DNA of 64,000 nucleotides from Capillimicrobium parvum (GCF_021172045.1 NZ_CP087164.1:2480001-2544000); one strand, 5' to 3'; positions 42,065 through 51,068 are shown, counted from the stretch's first letter. Notes: generated by a model not told the origin, from the letters alone. Program-made: numbers and translations.

Positions 42065-42234
42065 ACCTCGACGATGGCGTCGCGGATGCGTTCCTCGACC
42101 TCGGGAGGAACCTCGTCCATCCCGTGCGCCTCGCGTGCGTGGACGGCCACATCCTCGAGGATTTCGTCCTCAGTCCGTCCCTCGATCTTGGTGTCGCATC
42201 CCGGGACGATCTCGCCGCATCTGAACTCCTTCAT
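42061..42234 (-). CDS. DUF1059 small protein
   Basis: 57 residues from ATG 42234, with GGGAGGATCC just upstream (42241-42235 region). The sequence [19 protein letters not shown] then [20 protein letters not shown] is the DUF1059 pattern with two cysteines and a histidine, suggesting metal binding. It lies on the opposite strand between two plus-strand genes and its stop overlaps that of cds1. Function unknown. Confidence 0.8.
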   Translation of the reverse strand: MKEFRCGEIVPGCDTKIEGRTEDEILEDVAVHAREAHGMDEVPPEVEERIRDAIVEV

Positions 42235-42285
42235 GGGATCCTCCCATCGTTGGTGCTCGCCAGGTCCCGCGGTACGATCGCCTGG

Positions 42286-43206
42286 ATGTGCCGTATGCTC
42301 GCATATCTGGGTGAGCCGGTGTCGCTGCGGCACATCCTCTTCGAGACCGACGGTTGCCTCGTCCGCCAGTCGTACAGCCCGCGGATGATGAACACCTTCC
42401 TGAACCTCGCCGGCTTCGGCATGGCGGCCTGGCAGCCGCAGTCCGTCCGCGAGGACGAGCCGTTCATATACCGGACGACGACGCTGCCAGCCTTCGACCG
42501 GAACCTACGCGGGCTCGCGGGCAAGCTTGAGCCGACCTGCGCGATCGCCCACGTCCGCGGCGTAACCTACGGCGAGCAGGAGCTCGTCGGCGGCTCAAAT
42601 CTGCATCCTTTCCGCTTCCCCGGCGCAACCGTCGCGCTCGCGCACAACGGGCACCTGCGGGACTTCTCACGGATGCGCTACGACCTCGTCCGCCACATCC
42701 GGCCGGAGCTCGCAGAGCGCATCGAAGGGACCACAGACTCGGAGTGGATTTACGCGCTTGTGCTCTCACACCTCGACGACCCGTACGGCGTGCCCGAGGC
42801 CGGCGAACTCGCCGAGGCCGCAGAGAGGGCGCTCGGCGTCCTGCGCGAGGTGCGGGCGCGCCTGGACATCGACACGTCCTCGCCGGTCAACCTCTTCATC
42901 ACGACCGGGCAGGCCCTCGTCGCCACGCGCTTCTCGTTCGACTACGGCTGGTACCCGGCCGACGACACGATGCTCGAGACCGATCTGCCGTACGTCAGCC
43001 TGTGGTACACGGCCGGCGACAGCTACGGTCGTCACGACGGCGATACCCGCATGGCCGGCGACCGCGGGGTGCGCTCGCTGCTCATCGCCTCGGAGCCGCT
43101 CACCGAGGACACCTCCACCTGGCTCGAGGTCCCCGAGTACTCAATGATCATGGCAGACCGCGCGTCGGACGCCCTCGCCCTGCAGATGCGCGACCTGGAT
43201 GTCTGA
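42286..43206 (+). CDS. Class II glutamine amidotransferase (EgtC/YafJ-like)
   Basis: 306 residues from ATG 42286. The nucleophile is C2 (MCRMLAYLGEP), as required in Ntn hydrolases after removal of the initiator methionine. Further landmarks are AHVRGVTYGEQELVGGSN, HPFRFPGATVALAHNGHLRD and GTTDSEWIYALVLSHL. Relatives include EgtC of ergothioneine synthesis (gamma-glutamyl hydrolase) and YafJ. No EgtB or EgtD gene is nearby. It overlaps the downstream double cNMP-domain gene by 8 bases. Confidence 0.9.
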   Translation: MCRMLAYLGEPVSLRHILFETDGCLVRQSYSPRMMNTFLNLAGFGMAAWQPQSVREDEPFIYRTTTLPAFDRNLRGLAGKLEPTCAIAHVRGVTYGEQELVGGSNLHPFRFPGATVALAHNGHLRDFSRMRYDLVRHIRPELAERIEGTTDSEWIYALVLSHLDDPYGVPEAGELAEAAERALGVLREVRARLDIDTSSPVNLFITTGQALVATRFSFDYGWYPADDTMLETDLPYVSLWYTAGDSYGRHDGDTRMAGDRGVRSLLIASEPLTEDTSTWLEVPEYSMIMADRASDALALQMRDLDV

Positions 43207-44203
43207 GCGCGAGCGCGTCGCCTTCCTCGCCGGCGTCCCGCTCTTCGAGGGCATCGCCGAGGATGACCTCGCGGACCTGGCGCACGTCCTGCGCAGGCGC
43301 ACTGTCCGAGCCGGCGAGATCATCTGGCGGGAGGGCAGCCACGCTGCGAGCATGGCGTTGATCGTCGACGGGCGGGTCGCCGTCACGCGACACGTTGTGG
43401 GCGCGCGCGCCATGAGCGTCGCCGAATTCGGCCCGGGGCAAACCGTCGGCGAGATCCCGCTTTTTGACGGAGGACCGCACACGGCGACGGCGCAGGCCGC
43501 GGACACCACGACGCTGCTGCTGCTCGGCCGCCCCGATTTCGCCGCGCTCGTCGCGCGCCGCCATCCGTCTGCGTTCGCGCTCAAGCGGCGCATCGCGAGC
43601 CTTGCCACCGCACGGCTGCGCACGCAGCTCGAGCGCCTCGCCGCGCCGATCGCCGACGCACCCGACGAGCAACCCGCCGCGGAGGCACTGCCGCTGGCGG
43701 CGGAGCTCGAGCCCTGCGGGCCGCCCAACAGCGGCTACGTGCGCCGGATGGCCACGTTCCGCGCGTTTGACTCGCTGGCGCTGTGGGGCTTCCTAACCGC
43801 CGGGCGCTACGCTCGCTGTCGGCGCGGGCGGACGCTGGTGGCCGAGGGCGCCCAGCCGAACGCCTGCTATCTCACGATCAACGGCGCGGTGGAGAAGGTC
43901 CTGGTCCGCGGGAGGCGGCGGATCCGGGTCGGCCTGGCCGGACCCGGCCAGGCGTTCGCCTACGAGAGCCTGATCGACGGACGGCCGGCACCCGTCACCG
44001 CGATCAGCCGCGAGCGTGCGCTCTTGCTGGTGCTGCCACGCGAGCCCTTCGAGCGGCTGTTCCTGGGCGACACCCCGGAGTCACATGTCTTCCTCGACGT
44101 CATCGACCGCGACGTCGTCGGCTCCTGGCGGCACGCCCTGCGCCCGCTGGCTCCGCTGGTGCACGCTTCCGCCCCACGCGACAAGTTCGTCTCGGTGACG
44201 TGA
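43199..44203 (+). CDS. Protein with two cyclic-nucleotide-binding domains and no HTH
   Basis: 334 residues. Two cNMP-binding (CAP_ED-like) domains are visible: the first, about residues 10-130, reads LFEGIAEDDLADLAHVLRRR, GEIIWREGSHA, VGEIPLFDGGPHTATAQA; the second, about 185-310, reads ALWGFLTAGRYARCRRGRTL and VLVRGRRRIRVGLAGPGQAF. There is no DNA-binding domain at the end. The phosphate-binding arginine of CRP (RxA) appears only in weak form (HTATAQA), so the ligand is unclear. It overlaps the amidotransferase gene and may regulate it, or the Cds1 enzyme, directly. Confidence 0.85.
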   Translation: MSERERVAFLAGVPLFEGIAEDDLADLAHVLRRRTVRAGEIIWREGSHAASMALIVDGRVAVTRHVVGARAMSVAEFGPGQTVGEIPLFDGGPHTATAQAADTTTLLLLGRPDFAALVARRHPSAFALKRRIASLATARLRTQLERLAAPIADAPDEQPAAEALPLAAELEPCGPPNSGYVRRMATFRAFDSLALWGFLTAGRYARCRRGRTLVAEGAQPNACYLTINGAVEKVLVRGRRRIRVGLAGPGQAFAYESLIDGRPAPVTAISRERALLLVLPREPFERLFLGDTPESHVFLDVIDRDVVGSWRHALRPLAPLVHASAPRDKFVSVT

Positions 44204-44556
44204 GCGGCATGCCGCCCGTCGTGCTGGGCGGCCTACTGCCATCGCTCGCTAGGCCGCTTCCTGCTAGCAACGCTCGGCGGCGAACTGATCGGGCTTCCGG
44301 TCGAGCATGTCGGTAGCGAGCCCGCGCTCGCCCAGACTCCTGCGCGTTGTCCAGACCAGGCACGCGAAGCCGCGCTTGGCGGTGGCTGGTAACTCGTGAG
44401 AGCATCGTGTCCTCGAGCCTGCTGCCGTTTCGCGCGGAAGAGGCGCCTCGCCGTGGCGCGCGAGGCTGGCCACGTGCAACCGGTGGGGGGCCGGAGAAGA
44501 CGAAGGCGAGGACGCCGTCAACGAGCATCAGATCACTCCCGAAGGGGGCAACCAGC
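44204..44556. other. Intergenic stretch with a possible gene remnant
   Basis: About 350 bases without a clear gene. A minus-strand frame (44264-44400) encodes KRGFACLVWTTRRSLGER and LATDMLDRKPDQFAAERC, which looks like part of a protein, but it has no believable start and I cannot name a family. Otherwise nothing was seen. Confidence 0.35.
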
Positions 44557-45099
44557 GTGACCAACGAACCCGTGCCTGATGGAACGCCCGACAGGGCGAT
44601 CCAGCCAGGCGACGCCACCTCGGTAGAACGCAACAAGGCCGTCTCGCGCCGGTGGGTCGACGTCTTCAATGAGCGCGACGACGCGGGTGAGGCCGACGTC
44701 CGTGCGCCGGATTACGTCGCCCATGCGCCCGTCAGTCTGGAGCCTGTCGCGCTGGACTCCGAGGCATGGATGCGGTTTCTCGCCGGCTTCCTCGAGGCTT
44801 TCCCTGACCTTCAGCTGAGAGTGGAGGACGCGGTGGGTGAAGGCGACCTCGTCGCACAACGGATCCGCTTCGAGGGCACTCACACGGGCGAGTTCCAAGG
44901 GCTCCCGCCGACGCACCGGAAGGTTACGTTTTCCGGCCTCGAGTTGAACCGTTTCGTTGACGGGCGAGTCGCGGAGCACTGGTTTCAGATGGACGCCCTG
45001 TCGCTGCTTCAGCAGTTGGGTCTGGTCGTCGTGCCCGGCCCGCGGTTGCTGCCGCGCGTCCTGGCCCACCAGTTGAAGAAGCTGCACACGAAACGCTGA
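44557..45099 (+). CDS. SnoaL-like ester-cyclase-family protein
   Basis: 180 residues from GTG 44557 behind AAGGGGG. The NTF2-like core reads NKAVSRRWVDVFNERDDAG, RAPDYVAHAPVSLEP, WMRFLAGFLEAFPDLQLRVE, VAQRIRFEGTHTGEFQGLPP and ELNRFVDGRVAEHWFQMDAL. This is the SnoaL-like polyketide-cyclase-type family, mostly of unknown catalysis. It stands alone between the cNMP gene and an anti-sigma-like gene. Confidence 0.83.
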   Translation: MTNEPVPDGTPDRAIQPGDATSVERNKAVSRRWVDVFNERDDAGEADVRAPDYVAHAPVSLEPVALDSEAWMRFLAGFLEAFPDLQLRVEDAVGEGDLVAQRIRFEGTHTGEFQGLPPTHRKVTFSGLELNRFVDGRVAEHWFQMDALSLLQQLGLVVVPGPRLLPRVLAHQLKKLHTKR

Positions 45100-45307
45100 G
45101 CAGAAACTGGATTCGGTGCCCTGTCCGCCGGCGAGCGAACGAGATGACGCGGCGACGGATGACAGCGGCAGCCGCCGTTCGGCCAGTCCAGTTGCTGCTT
45201 TGGCATGCCAGGACCAGACGTCTGCGCCCTCGCGGCGCTATCGCTATGCGCGATCAGCGGGAGCTGAGGCTGTGGTAGGCGGCCGAGTGGGACGCGAGAA
45301 TGACGGC

Positions 45308-45544
45308 ATGCGCGCTGAGACGGCGCTGACGCGAGCAGTCGCCGCGTCCATCACCATGGCCTTGGGCGCCTCGGTCGCCGCAACAGCATCCCATGCGGAG
45401 TCTGGACCTCCGCCGCTCCAGCCCGACAGCACCACGGTCGGTGGGCCGGGGCGCCGGGGCCATCAGCGGCCGGCACGCGCGACGCAGCTACGAGCATGCT
45501 GGTCGTGGACCTCGGCTGTCAGAACTGCCATGAGGAGCCCGTAG
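45308..45544 (+). CDS. Possible small exported peptide, doubtful
   Basis: From ATG 45308 the frame encodes a signal-peptide-like start (ALTRAVAASITMALGASVAA, cleavage near SHA/E) followed by PPPLQPDSTTVGGPG and then arginine-rich sequence. The stop overlaps the region before the anti-sigma-like gene. The second half is not protein-like, so this may be a truncated exported protein. Low confidence. Confidence 0.3.
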   Translation: MRAETALTRAVAASITMALGASVAATASHAESGPPPLQPDSTTVGGPGRRGHQRPARATQLRACWSWTSAVRTAMRSP

Positions 45545-45552
45545 CGATCTGC

Positions 45553-45951
45553 ATGGACGCGTCGCGTTCTGACCTTGAGGAACTGTTGAGGCGGGCGCAG
45601 CCGACGCCGCGGCCGGAGTTCGTTGACGAGCTTGAGTCGTCGCTCCTCCGACTGGGCCGCGCCCCCGAGAGGCGCGTCCCGCGGCGGTCGCTGAAGATCG
45701 GGGCGCCACGCGTGTTGGCCTTGGCCGGATGCGGCGGGGTGATCGCCGCTGCGCTTGTGGTTCTGAACCTGGCCGGTGTCAGGCCCCTTGGCTCCGGCGG
45801 GACCAGCGGTGCCGAAGCTGGTCGCCGCTGCGTCACCGTCAACGAGACCCGCGTGACGCGCGATCCGAGGCTGAGCGTCGGCCCTGACGGTCGCCTGCAC
45901 ATCAGCACAGAGCGGCAGACGGCTACGCAACCTGGCGTGCGCTGTCGTTGA
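45553..45951 (+). CDS. Single-pass membrane protein, possible anti-sigma factor
   Basis: 132 residues from ATG 45553. An acidic N-terminal part (SDLEELLRRAQPTPRPEFVD, ELESSLLRLG) precedes a single transmembrane helix, about residues 55-75 (RVLALAGCGGVIAAALVVLN). The outer part has RCVTVNETRVTRDPRLSV. This layout resembles small anti-sigma or accessory proteins. It converges tail-to-tail with an ECF sigma gene, overlapping it by 29 bases, so pairing with that sigma factor is possible but not shown. Confidence 0.55.
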   Translation: MDASRSDLEELLRRAQPTPRPEFVDELESSLLRLGRAPERRVPRRSLKIGAPRVLALAGCGGVIAAALVVLNLAGVRPLGSGGTSGAEAGRRCVTVNETRVTRDPRLSVGPDGRLHISTERQTATQPGVRCR

Positions 45952-46585
45952 GCCGCGGGAACCGATCCGGCCGGCCAGGGCCGGCCGCAGGCGCCGCAGT
46001 CGGCTCGGCGATCGCCCCTTCGCCGCGCTGATCGGCCGCGACGCTACTGGGCAGACGACGCAGGGCCCCCGAGGAGATCTGGTGGATATTCGCCTTGCTG
46101 ACGTCCATGATCTCAGCGATCTCGGCGACAGACAGGTCGGCGCCGTAGCGCAACGCGAGGACTTGGCGCTCCGGCGGCCTCAGTCCTTGAAACCACGCCT
46201 TCAGGGCCTCGGTGCTCATCGCTTGCGTCACCGGGTCATCCGATGAGACCAGCGCCGCCAACATCTCCGGATGCTCCTTTGCGGACCGTCCGGTCCGATG
46301 GCTGCTGCGGCGCAGGTGGTCGATCAGGACGTTGCAAGCGATCGAGAAGATCCAGGTCCGCTCGCTCGAGCGTGCGCGATCCGACCGCCCCCAGGACCGC
46401 ACGACGCGCTCGAACGTGGTCGACGTGAGAGCCTCGGCGACGTCACGCTCGACCGAGTAGCTGAAGAAGCCGTAAACGGGCGCAACTTGTACGCGGTACA
46501 CGGACTCGATCACTGCGGCGTCCGGCCGTCGGCCAAGGAAGCGGCGCGCAGGCGTAGGTGGTGGCGGGGGCCCTGAGGGTGACAC
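45923..46585 (-). CDS. ECF RNA polymerase sigma factor
   Basis: 220 residues from GTG 46585; the N-terminal ~20 residues are proline-rich and the start may lie further in. Region 2 is visible as YRVQVAPVYGFFSYSVERDV with TWIFSIACNVLIDHLRR, and region 4 as LRPPERQVLALRYGADLSVA and EIAEIMDVSKANIHQISSGA. It is a typical ECF sigma factor without the ECF41 extension. The C-terminal tail is proline/alanine-rich. Possible partner: the convergent membrane protein. Confidence 0.87.
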   Translation of the reverse strand: MSPSGPPPPPTPARRFLGRRPDAAVIESVYRVQVAPVYGFFSYSVERDVAEALTSTTFERVVRSWGRSDRARSSERTWIFSIACNVLIDHLRRSSHRTGRSAKEHPEMLAALVSSDDPVTQAMSTEALKAWFQGLRPPERQVLALRYGADLSVAEIAEIMDVSKANIHQISSGALRRLPSSVAADQRGEGAIAEPTAAPAAGPGRPDRFPRLNDSARQVA

Positions 46586-47043
46586 CGATACGTCCTACCC
46601 CGACGCCGCCTTACGACGCGCGACCGATCGGCGTGCCGTCGAGCAATGCGCGCGCTGCGACTGCGTGCTAGGCAAGCCGACGCGGTGGGGTAGGCGAAGT
46701 CGTGTCACTGGGCAACCACGCGTCGGAACACGGGAAATCTGGCCGAAGTTGGTTGGTCGGTCTTGTCCGCGTCATATGCCTGACTCGCTCCGCGCGAGAG
46801 GCGCGGAATTACGCGCGCTAGCCGCCTCCGGCCGCTCCGACACCGCTGAGGAAAGCGACAGGGACCAAAGTCAAGTCCCCGGGACGTCGGTGTCAACGAG
46901 TGCGCTCATCTCGTCGGTGATGCTGGTCGCTCAGACCGCGACGAGCTGTCCGATCTTGATATCGGTGTGGGTCAAGGTCATAGCCCGGTCAGCGCGCGGC
47001 GGAGAGCACCCTCCGAGGTTGCGGCGGCCCGTAGTCTGCGCGC
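46586..47043. other. Intergenic stretch without a recognisable gene
   Basis: Some 460 bases between the divergent ECF sigma and SpoIIE-like genes. Frames on both strands lack family signals. The stretch should hold the promoters of both genes; no clear operator or hairpin was seen. Confidence 0.45.
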
Positions 47044-48270
47044 ATGCAGAACCGCTCATCGCTGCCGCTGGGCCTGAGGACGCTGCTCGCGGCCGTTGAG
47101 GATGCGCCACCCTTTTCGGCGAGCGACGTCGTCGGCGAGCGCCTCGCGAGCGCACTGGGAGCCGGCGAGGTCTCCTTCCTCATCGCCGACTTCAGCGGCC
47201 ACGCGCTGATTCGCCTCGGCCATTCTGGCAGCAGCGCAGCTACCCGCACGCAAGGTGACGAGACCGCCGAACGCGTGCCTTTGACGGGAAGCTCGCCGGG
47301 ACGCGCATTGGCCTCCCAGGCCGTCGAGCTCGAACATGGTGTGGACGGGACCCGAGTGTTCGCGCCGGTCACCAACCGGGGAGAAGCCATCGGCGTGCTC
47401 GAACTTCTGCTCGCCCAGGCGCCGGACGAAGACGTGCTGGCGGAGGTCGCGGCGGCCGCGCACGTCTTGGCGTATGTGGTCATCGCCAACCGCCGGTTCA
47501 CGGACCTCTTCGAGTGGGGGCAGCGCTCGGTCCCGCTCTCGCTCGCCGCGGAAATCCAGCATCGTCTGTTGCCGAGCGCGTACACGTGCGAGGCCGGCCA
47601 GTTTACGCTCGCGGGCTGGCTGGAACCCGCCGGCAACGTCGGCGGCGATACCTTCGACTTCGCGCTGGAGCGCGGCGCCCTGCACGTCTCGATGACCGAC
47701 GCCATGGGGCACGAGGTCAATGCCGCGCTGCTCGCGACCGTCTTGCTCGCGAGCCTGCGCAACGCCCGCCGGGCGGGGGTCGGACTGGTCGAACAGGCAC
47801 GCCTGGCCAACCTCGGACTCGCCGACAACGCCCGCGGGGATGGGTTCGTGACCGGCCTAGTCGCACGCATCGACCTGGACGCCGGGACGGCGACCATCGT
47901 CAACGCCGGTCATCCGCTGCCGCTGCGGCTACGCGACGGACGTGTGGAGCGCGTCGAGCTCGAAGTCGACCCGCCTTTCGGAACCGTGCGCGACCACGCG
48001 TACCGCGTTCAGCCGCTGCCACTGGAGCCGGGCGACCGTCTCATGTTCTTCACCGACGGCATGCTGGAGCGCAACACCACCACTGTGGACATCGAGACCA
48101 TGGTCGCGACTGGTGCGCAGATGCATCCGCGAGAAGCCGTCCAGCACCTCACGCAAGCCATCCTCGAAGCGACCGGCGGCGCACTCAACGACGACGCGAC
48201 CGCGTTGTGCCTCGACTGGCACGGAGGACCCGCGCGCGACCGGACCAGCGTCTTCGGCGCTAATCAGTGA
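47044..48270 (+). CDS. PP2C/SpoIIE-type phosphatase with GAF-like sensor
   Basis: 408 residues. The first 170 residues look like a GAF sensor (LASALGAGEVSFLIADFSGH, RVFAPVTNRGEAIGVLELLL). The SpoIIE domain follows: IQHRLLPSAYTCEAGQFTLA, GGDTFDFALERGALHVSMTD, AMGHEVNAALLATVLLASLR, VNAGHPLPLRLRDG and DRLMFFTDGMLERN, with aspartates for two metals. Such proteins usually dephosphorylate an anti-sigma-factor antagonist in partner-switching control. No anti-sigma or antagonist gene is adjacent. Confidence 0.9.
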   Translation: MQNRSSLPLGLRTLLAAVEDAPPFSASDVVGERLASALGAGEVSFLIADFSGHALIRLGHSGSSAATRTQGDETAERVPLTGSSPGRALASQAVELEHGVDGTRVFAPVTNRGEAIGVLELLLAQAPDEDVLAEVAAAAHVLAYVVIANRRFTDLFEWGQRSVPLSLAAEIQHRLLPSAYTCEAGQFTLAGWLEPAGNVGGDTFDFALERGALHVSMTDAMGHEVNAALLATVLLASLRNARRAGVGLVEQARLANLGLADNARGDGFVTGLVARIDLDAGTATIVNAGHPLPLRLRDGRVERVELEVDPPFGTVRDHAYRVQPLPLEPGDRLMFFTDGMLERNTTTVDIETMVATGAQMHPREAVQHLTQAILEATGGALNDDATALCLDWHGGPARDRTSVFGANQ

Positions 48271-48289
48271 CGCGCGGGAGCGGTCGTCG

Positions 48290-48535
48290 GACGCCTTCGA
48301 CTGGCCCGGCCCTGCGCCGTCGCGCGGCGGCGGCCAGCGCGTTACGGACGAACCGCCAACCGGTACTCGCCTCGGCCGCGACATCGATGTCCCGGCCGGC
48401 GAACCAGGCCACCCAGCGCGTCATCGCCGCGGGTGTGGCGTCCATCCTGCCGCGCGTCACCTCGCCGTATGTCGTGTCAAACGCGTCGAACGTGATCTGG
48501 CTGCGATGCACATCGAACCCGGCTACGATCACCAT
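48290..48535 (-). mobile_element. IS110-family transposase, N-terminal fragment
   Basis: Frame from 48535 leftwards: GFDVHRSQITFDAFDTTYGE then VTRGRMDATPAAMTRWVAWF and EASTGWRFVRNALAAA. This is the N-terminal DEDD-domain start of IS110/IS1328-type transposases. After about 75 residues the frame turns arginine-rich and the rest is missing. It lies right after the SpoIIE-like gene. Confidence 0.75.
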
Positions 48536-48653
48536 CAGGGCCTTCCTCGAGCTCCGGCCATTGCCCCTCGCGAAACCATCTCGCGCCGCGCCGAAGGGGG
48601 CCCGGAGTTGATGCCATCTTCGCGCGACGAGCGAGCGGCGCTCGATGCGGCAG

Positions 48654-49313
48654 TCAAGGCAAGTCGGCCACAGGCAGGCGAGCCAGGATCGTGCAGACCT
48701 CTGCCGTGTCCGCGATCATGGCATCCCCGGCAAACTCAAGGGAGCGAAGCGACCGTTGTGCGGCTTCGGCGTTGCCCGCTCCGCACGCGTCGCGCACGAC
48801 GACCGGTACGTACCCGAGGTCGGCCGAATGGCGAACCGTCGGGTCGATGCCGACTTCGAGCGCTACCCCGGCGATCAGGTATGCCCGCACCCCGCAATCG
48901 CGCAGCACGATGTCGAGCGGTGTGCCCTCGAATGCCGACATCGTCACCTTGTCGATGACGGCCTCGTTGTCCTGCGGCACGAGCTCCGGCGCGAGTTGGA
49001 AGCCCGGCGACCCGTACGGGATGAGGGGACGGGTGTCCGCCGCGCGGGAATGGTGTTGCCAGATCTTCGCCTGGCGCAGGGCGTACGTCCCCGCCAGGCG
49101 TGTCGGCATGAAGAAGTGGCGCAGAAAGATGGTCCGCACCCGTCGCTCCCGCGCCGCGCCCAGCAGACTCACGACATTGGCGAGCACGACGTCGGCATTC
49201 GAGATCTGTCCGAGGACGCCAACCTGCATGTCGTAGACAAGCAACGCGAGGGTCTGCGGGTGCAGGGCGTCGTCCAGCGACTCCGGGACGTCCAACCCAT
49301 TGAACCGATCCAT
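48654..49313 (-). CDS. Isochorismatase-family hydrolase
   Basis: 219 residues from ATG 49313. The fold is visible in LALLVYDMQVGVLG (with the conserved aspartate), VIDKVTMSAFEGTPLDIVL (the lysine) and IAGVALEVGIDPTVRHSADL. The cysteine normally found in the last motif is not there (GVALEVGIDP), which is seen in a subgroup of the family, so hydrolytic activity is uncertain. Isochorismatase relatives act on small amides such as nicotinamide. A NicX-like dioxygenase gene lies 720 bases away, on the other strand. Confidence 0.83.
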   Translation of the reverse strand: MDRFNGLDVPESLDDALHPQTLALLVYDMQVGVLGQISNADVVLANVVSLLGAARERRVRTIFLRHFFMPTRLAGTYALRQAKIWQHHSRAADTRPLIPYGSPGFQLAPELVPQDNEAVIDKVTMSAFEGTPLDIVLRDCGVRAYLIAGVALEVGIDPTVRHSADLGYVPVVVRDACGAGNAEAAQRSLRSLEFAGDAMIADTAEVCTILARLPVADLP

Positions 49314-49429
49314 GCCGACACGGTACATACAGCACGAGGACACAAAGCGATACTCCCCACCGCGCTGCTGCACCGAGGCAGAGCACGTTGCCGACGCCTC
49401 GTGACATTCGTTATCGCTGTGGACGGAGG

Positions 49430-49850
49430 CTGTCGGGTAATTCCGTGACGGAGTCGCTGGCTGCGCTGTGCGAGTTGTCGAGTGCCAACGACGAACGGGG
49501 CGGCGGGAGCCGTCCTTGCCGCCATAAGGGTGTTGCGGCGGCGGGTCGGTGGCTGTGGAGCTTGAGCAGGTCGTCAGTGGCGGCGATCAGTCGCCATTCG
49601 CTGCGGCAGGCGGCTCTGCCGCGGCGTTGGAAGCGTCTGATCGCGCGGTTGAACTTGATCTGGGCGAACACCGGCTCGACGGTGATCTGTCGCTGCCGGT
49701 AGAACTCGCGGCCGTGCGGCGCGTGGCCAGGACGCGGCGCATGAACGCGTAAGGGCCGCCATCCCGGCCCGGCCGGGTGTCGTTGCGCAGGCCGGCGTCG
49801 GGCGGGACGAGGACCTGGATGCCGTCGCTGACGATGTGGTCCATCTGGCG
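49430..49850 (-). mobile_element. IS1182-family transposase, C-terminal remnant
   Basis: Two frames together read IVSDGIQVLVPPDAGLRNDT, then PGRDGGPYAFMRRVLA, REFYRQRQITVEPVFAQIKF and RRGRAACRSEWRLIAATDDL. This is the C-terminal catalytic end of an IS1182/IS5-like transposase (the QITVEPVFAQIK box). It is frameshifted and lacks its N-terminus. A fragment of the same family, from the middle of the protein, lies at 58.6-58.9 kb. Confidence 0.75.
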
Positions 49851-50033
49851 CCTGGCGGCGCCGGCGTCGTGGAGCGCGGTCCCGCATGCGCTGGGTCACG
49901 ACGAGGTCGCAGCGCGTGCCCGAGCGCCGGTGCCGATGGCGCTGAGAGCGGCTCATCCGCGGTGCCCGTCGCGCGCGGAGCCGCGCTGCCATTACGATAC
50001 TCGCGGCCTGTGTCCGAGAGGGAGGGCCTCGAG

Positions 50034-51068
50034 ATGGAAACCCTGTCCGCTTTTGCGGAGCTGTTCCGCCGCCAGCTCGAGCTGAGCGGGGTCACGCCCG
50101 ACGAGTCGGTCGTGGTGCTGTCGCGCGGCGAGTCGTTCCCGCGTCACGTCGACGCGTCGCTGGCGGCGGCGCGCGGTATCGGCGCGACGGTGGAGCACGT
50201 GCGCATCGGCTCTGCCGGGCCTGACTGGGTCGGTCTGCGCACCATCGCGGTGCCCGAGCTCTTTGAGCAGCCGTCGGCGGTCGAGGCGATGAAGGCGGCG
50301 GACCTGGTCGTCGACCTCGTGTTCTTGCTGTACGCCCCGCAGCTGCACGAGATCCTCGCGGCGGCAACGCGGGTGCTGACCGCGTTCGATCCGCAGGAGA
50401 ACCTCGAGCGCCTGTTTCCGGACCGCTCGTTGCGTGAGCGCGTCGAGGTTGCCGAGGAGCTGATCAACGGCGCGAGCGAGATGCACATCACGAACGCGGC
50501 GGGCACCGACGTGACGTACAAGCTCAACCAGTACGGCGTCGTGACGGAGTACGGGTTCAACGACACGCCCGGGCGCTGGGACCTGTGGCCGGCGGGCTTC
50601 CTGCTCACGGGCGGCGACGACGACGGCGTGGATGGCAAGGTGGTGGTCGCGCCGGGCGACGCGCTCGTGCTGCCGTGGATGCAGTTCGTGCGCGAGCCGA
50701 TCGAGTTCACGATCGAGAAGGGCCGGATCGTGGACCTCCGCGGCGGCGTGGAGGCCGACGTCCTGTCGGAGTACCTCGCCGGGTTCAACGACCCCGACGC
50801 CTATGGCGTGTCGCACATCGGCTGGGGGCTCAACGAGAAGGCGAGTTGGGCGGCGCTGGCCACCGCGCCGTACGGCAGCATCGGCATGGATTCTCGCTCC
50901 TACTACGGCAACGTGATGTTCTCCACCGGCCCGAACATCGAGTTGGGCGGCAACAACATGACCGCCGCGCACATCGACCTGCCGATGCGTCGATGCGACC
51001 TGTACCTCGACGGCGAGCCGATCATCCGCGAGGGAAAGATCCTCATGGAGCAGATGCAGCCGCGCTGA
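50034..51068 (+). CDS. nicX: NicX-like 2,5-dihydroxypyridine 5,6-dioxygenase (M29-peptidase-like fold)
   Basis: 344 residues from ATG 50034 with GGAGGG at 50021-50026. The sequence matches NicX throughout: ADLVVDLVFLLYAPQLHEIL, QYGVVTEYGFNDTPGRWDLW, PAGFLLTGGDDD, YGVSHIGWGLNEKASW, STGPNIELGGNN and AHIDLPMRRCDLYLD. H261, H313 and D315 fit the His-His-Asp iron site known from Pseudomonas NicX, which opens the ring of 2,5-dihydroxypyridine in nicotinate breakdown. No nicA/B, nicC or nicD gene is present; only an isochorismatase-type gene is near. The substrate may therefore be a related dihydroxy-ring compound. Confidence 0.85.
   Translation: METLSAFAELFRRQLELSGVTPDESVVVLSRGESFPRHVDASLAAARGIGATVEHVRIGSAGPDWVGLRTIAVPELFEQPSAVEAMKAADLVVDLVFLLYAPQLHEILAAATRVLTAFDPQENLERLFPDRSLRERVEVAEELINGASEMHITNAAGTDVTYKLNQYGVVTEYGFNDTPGRWDLWPAGFLLTGGDDDGVDGKVVVAPGDALVLPWMQFVREPIEFTIEKGRIVDLRGGVEADVLSEYLAGFNDPDAYGVSHIGWGLNEKASWAALATAPYGSIGMDSRSYYGNVMFSTGPNIELGGNNMTAAHIDLPMRRCDLYLDGEPIIREGKILMEQMQPR

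Noticed and set aside
44264-44521. 85-codon minus-strand frame as a real gene
   Set aside because: Start is not protein-like and no family could be named; noted only as a possible remnant.
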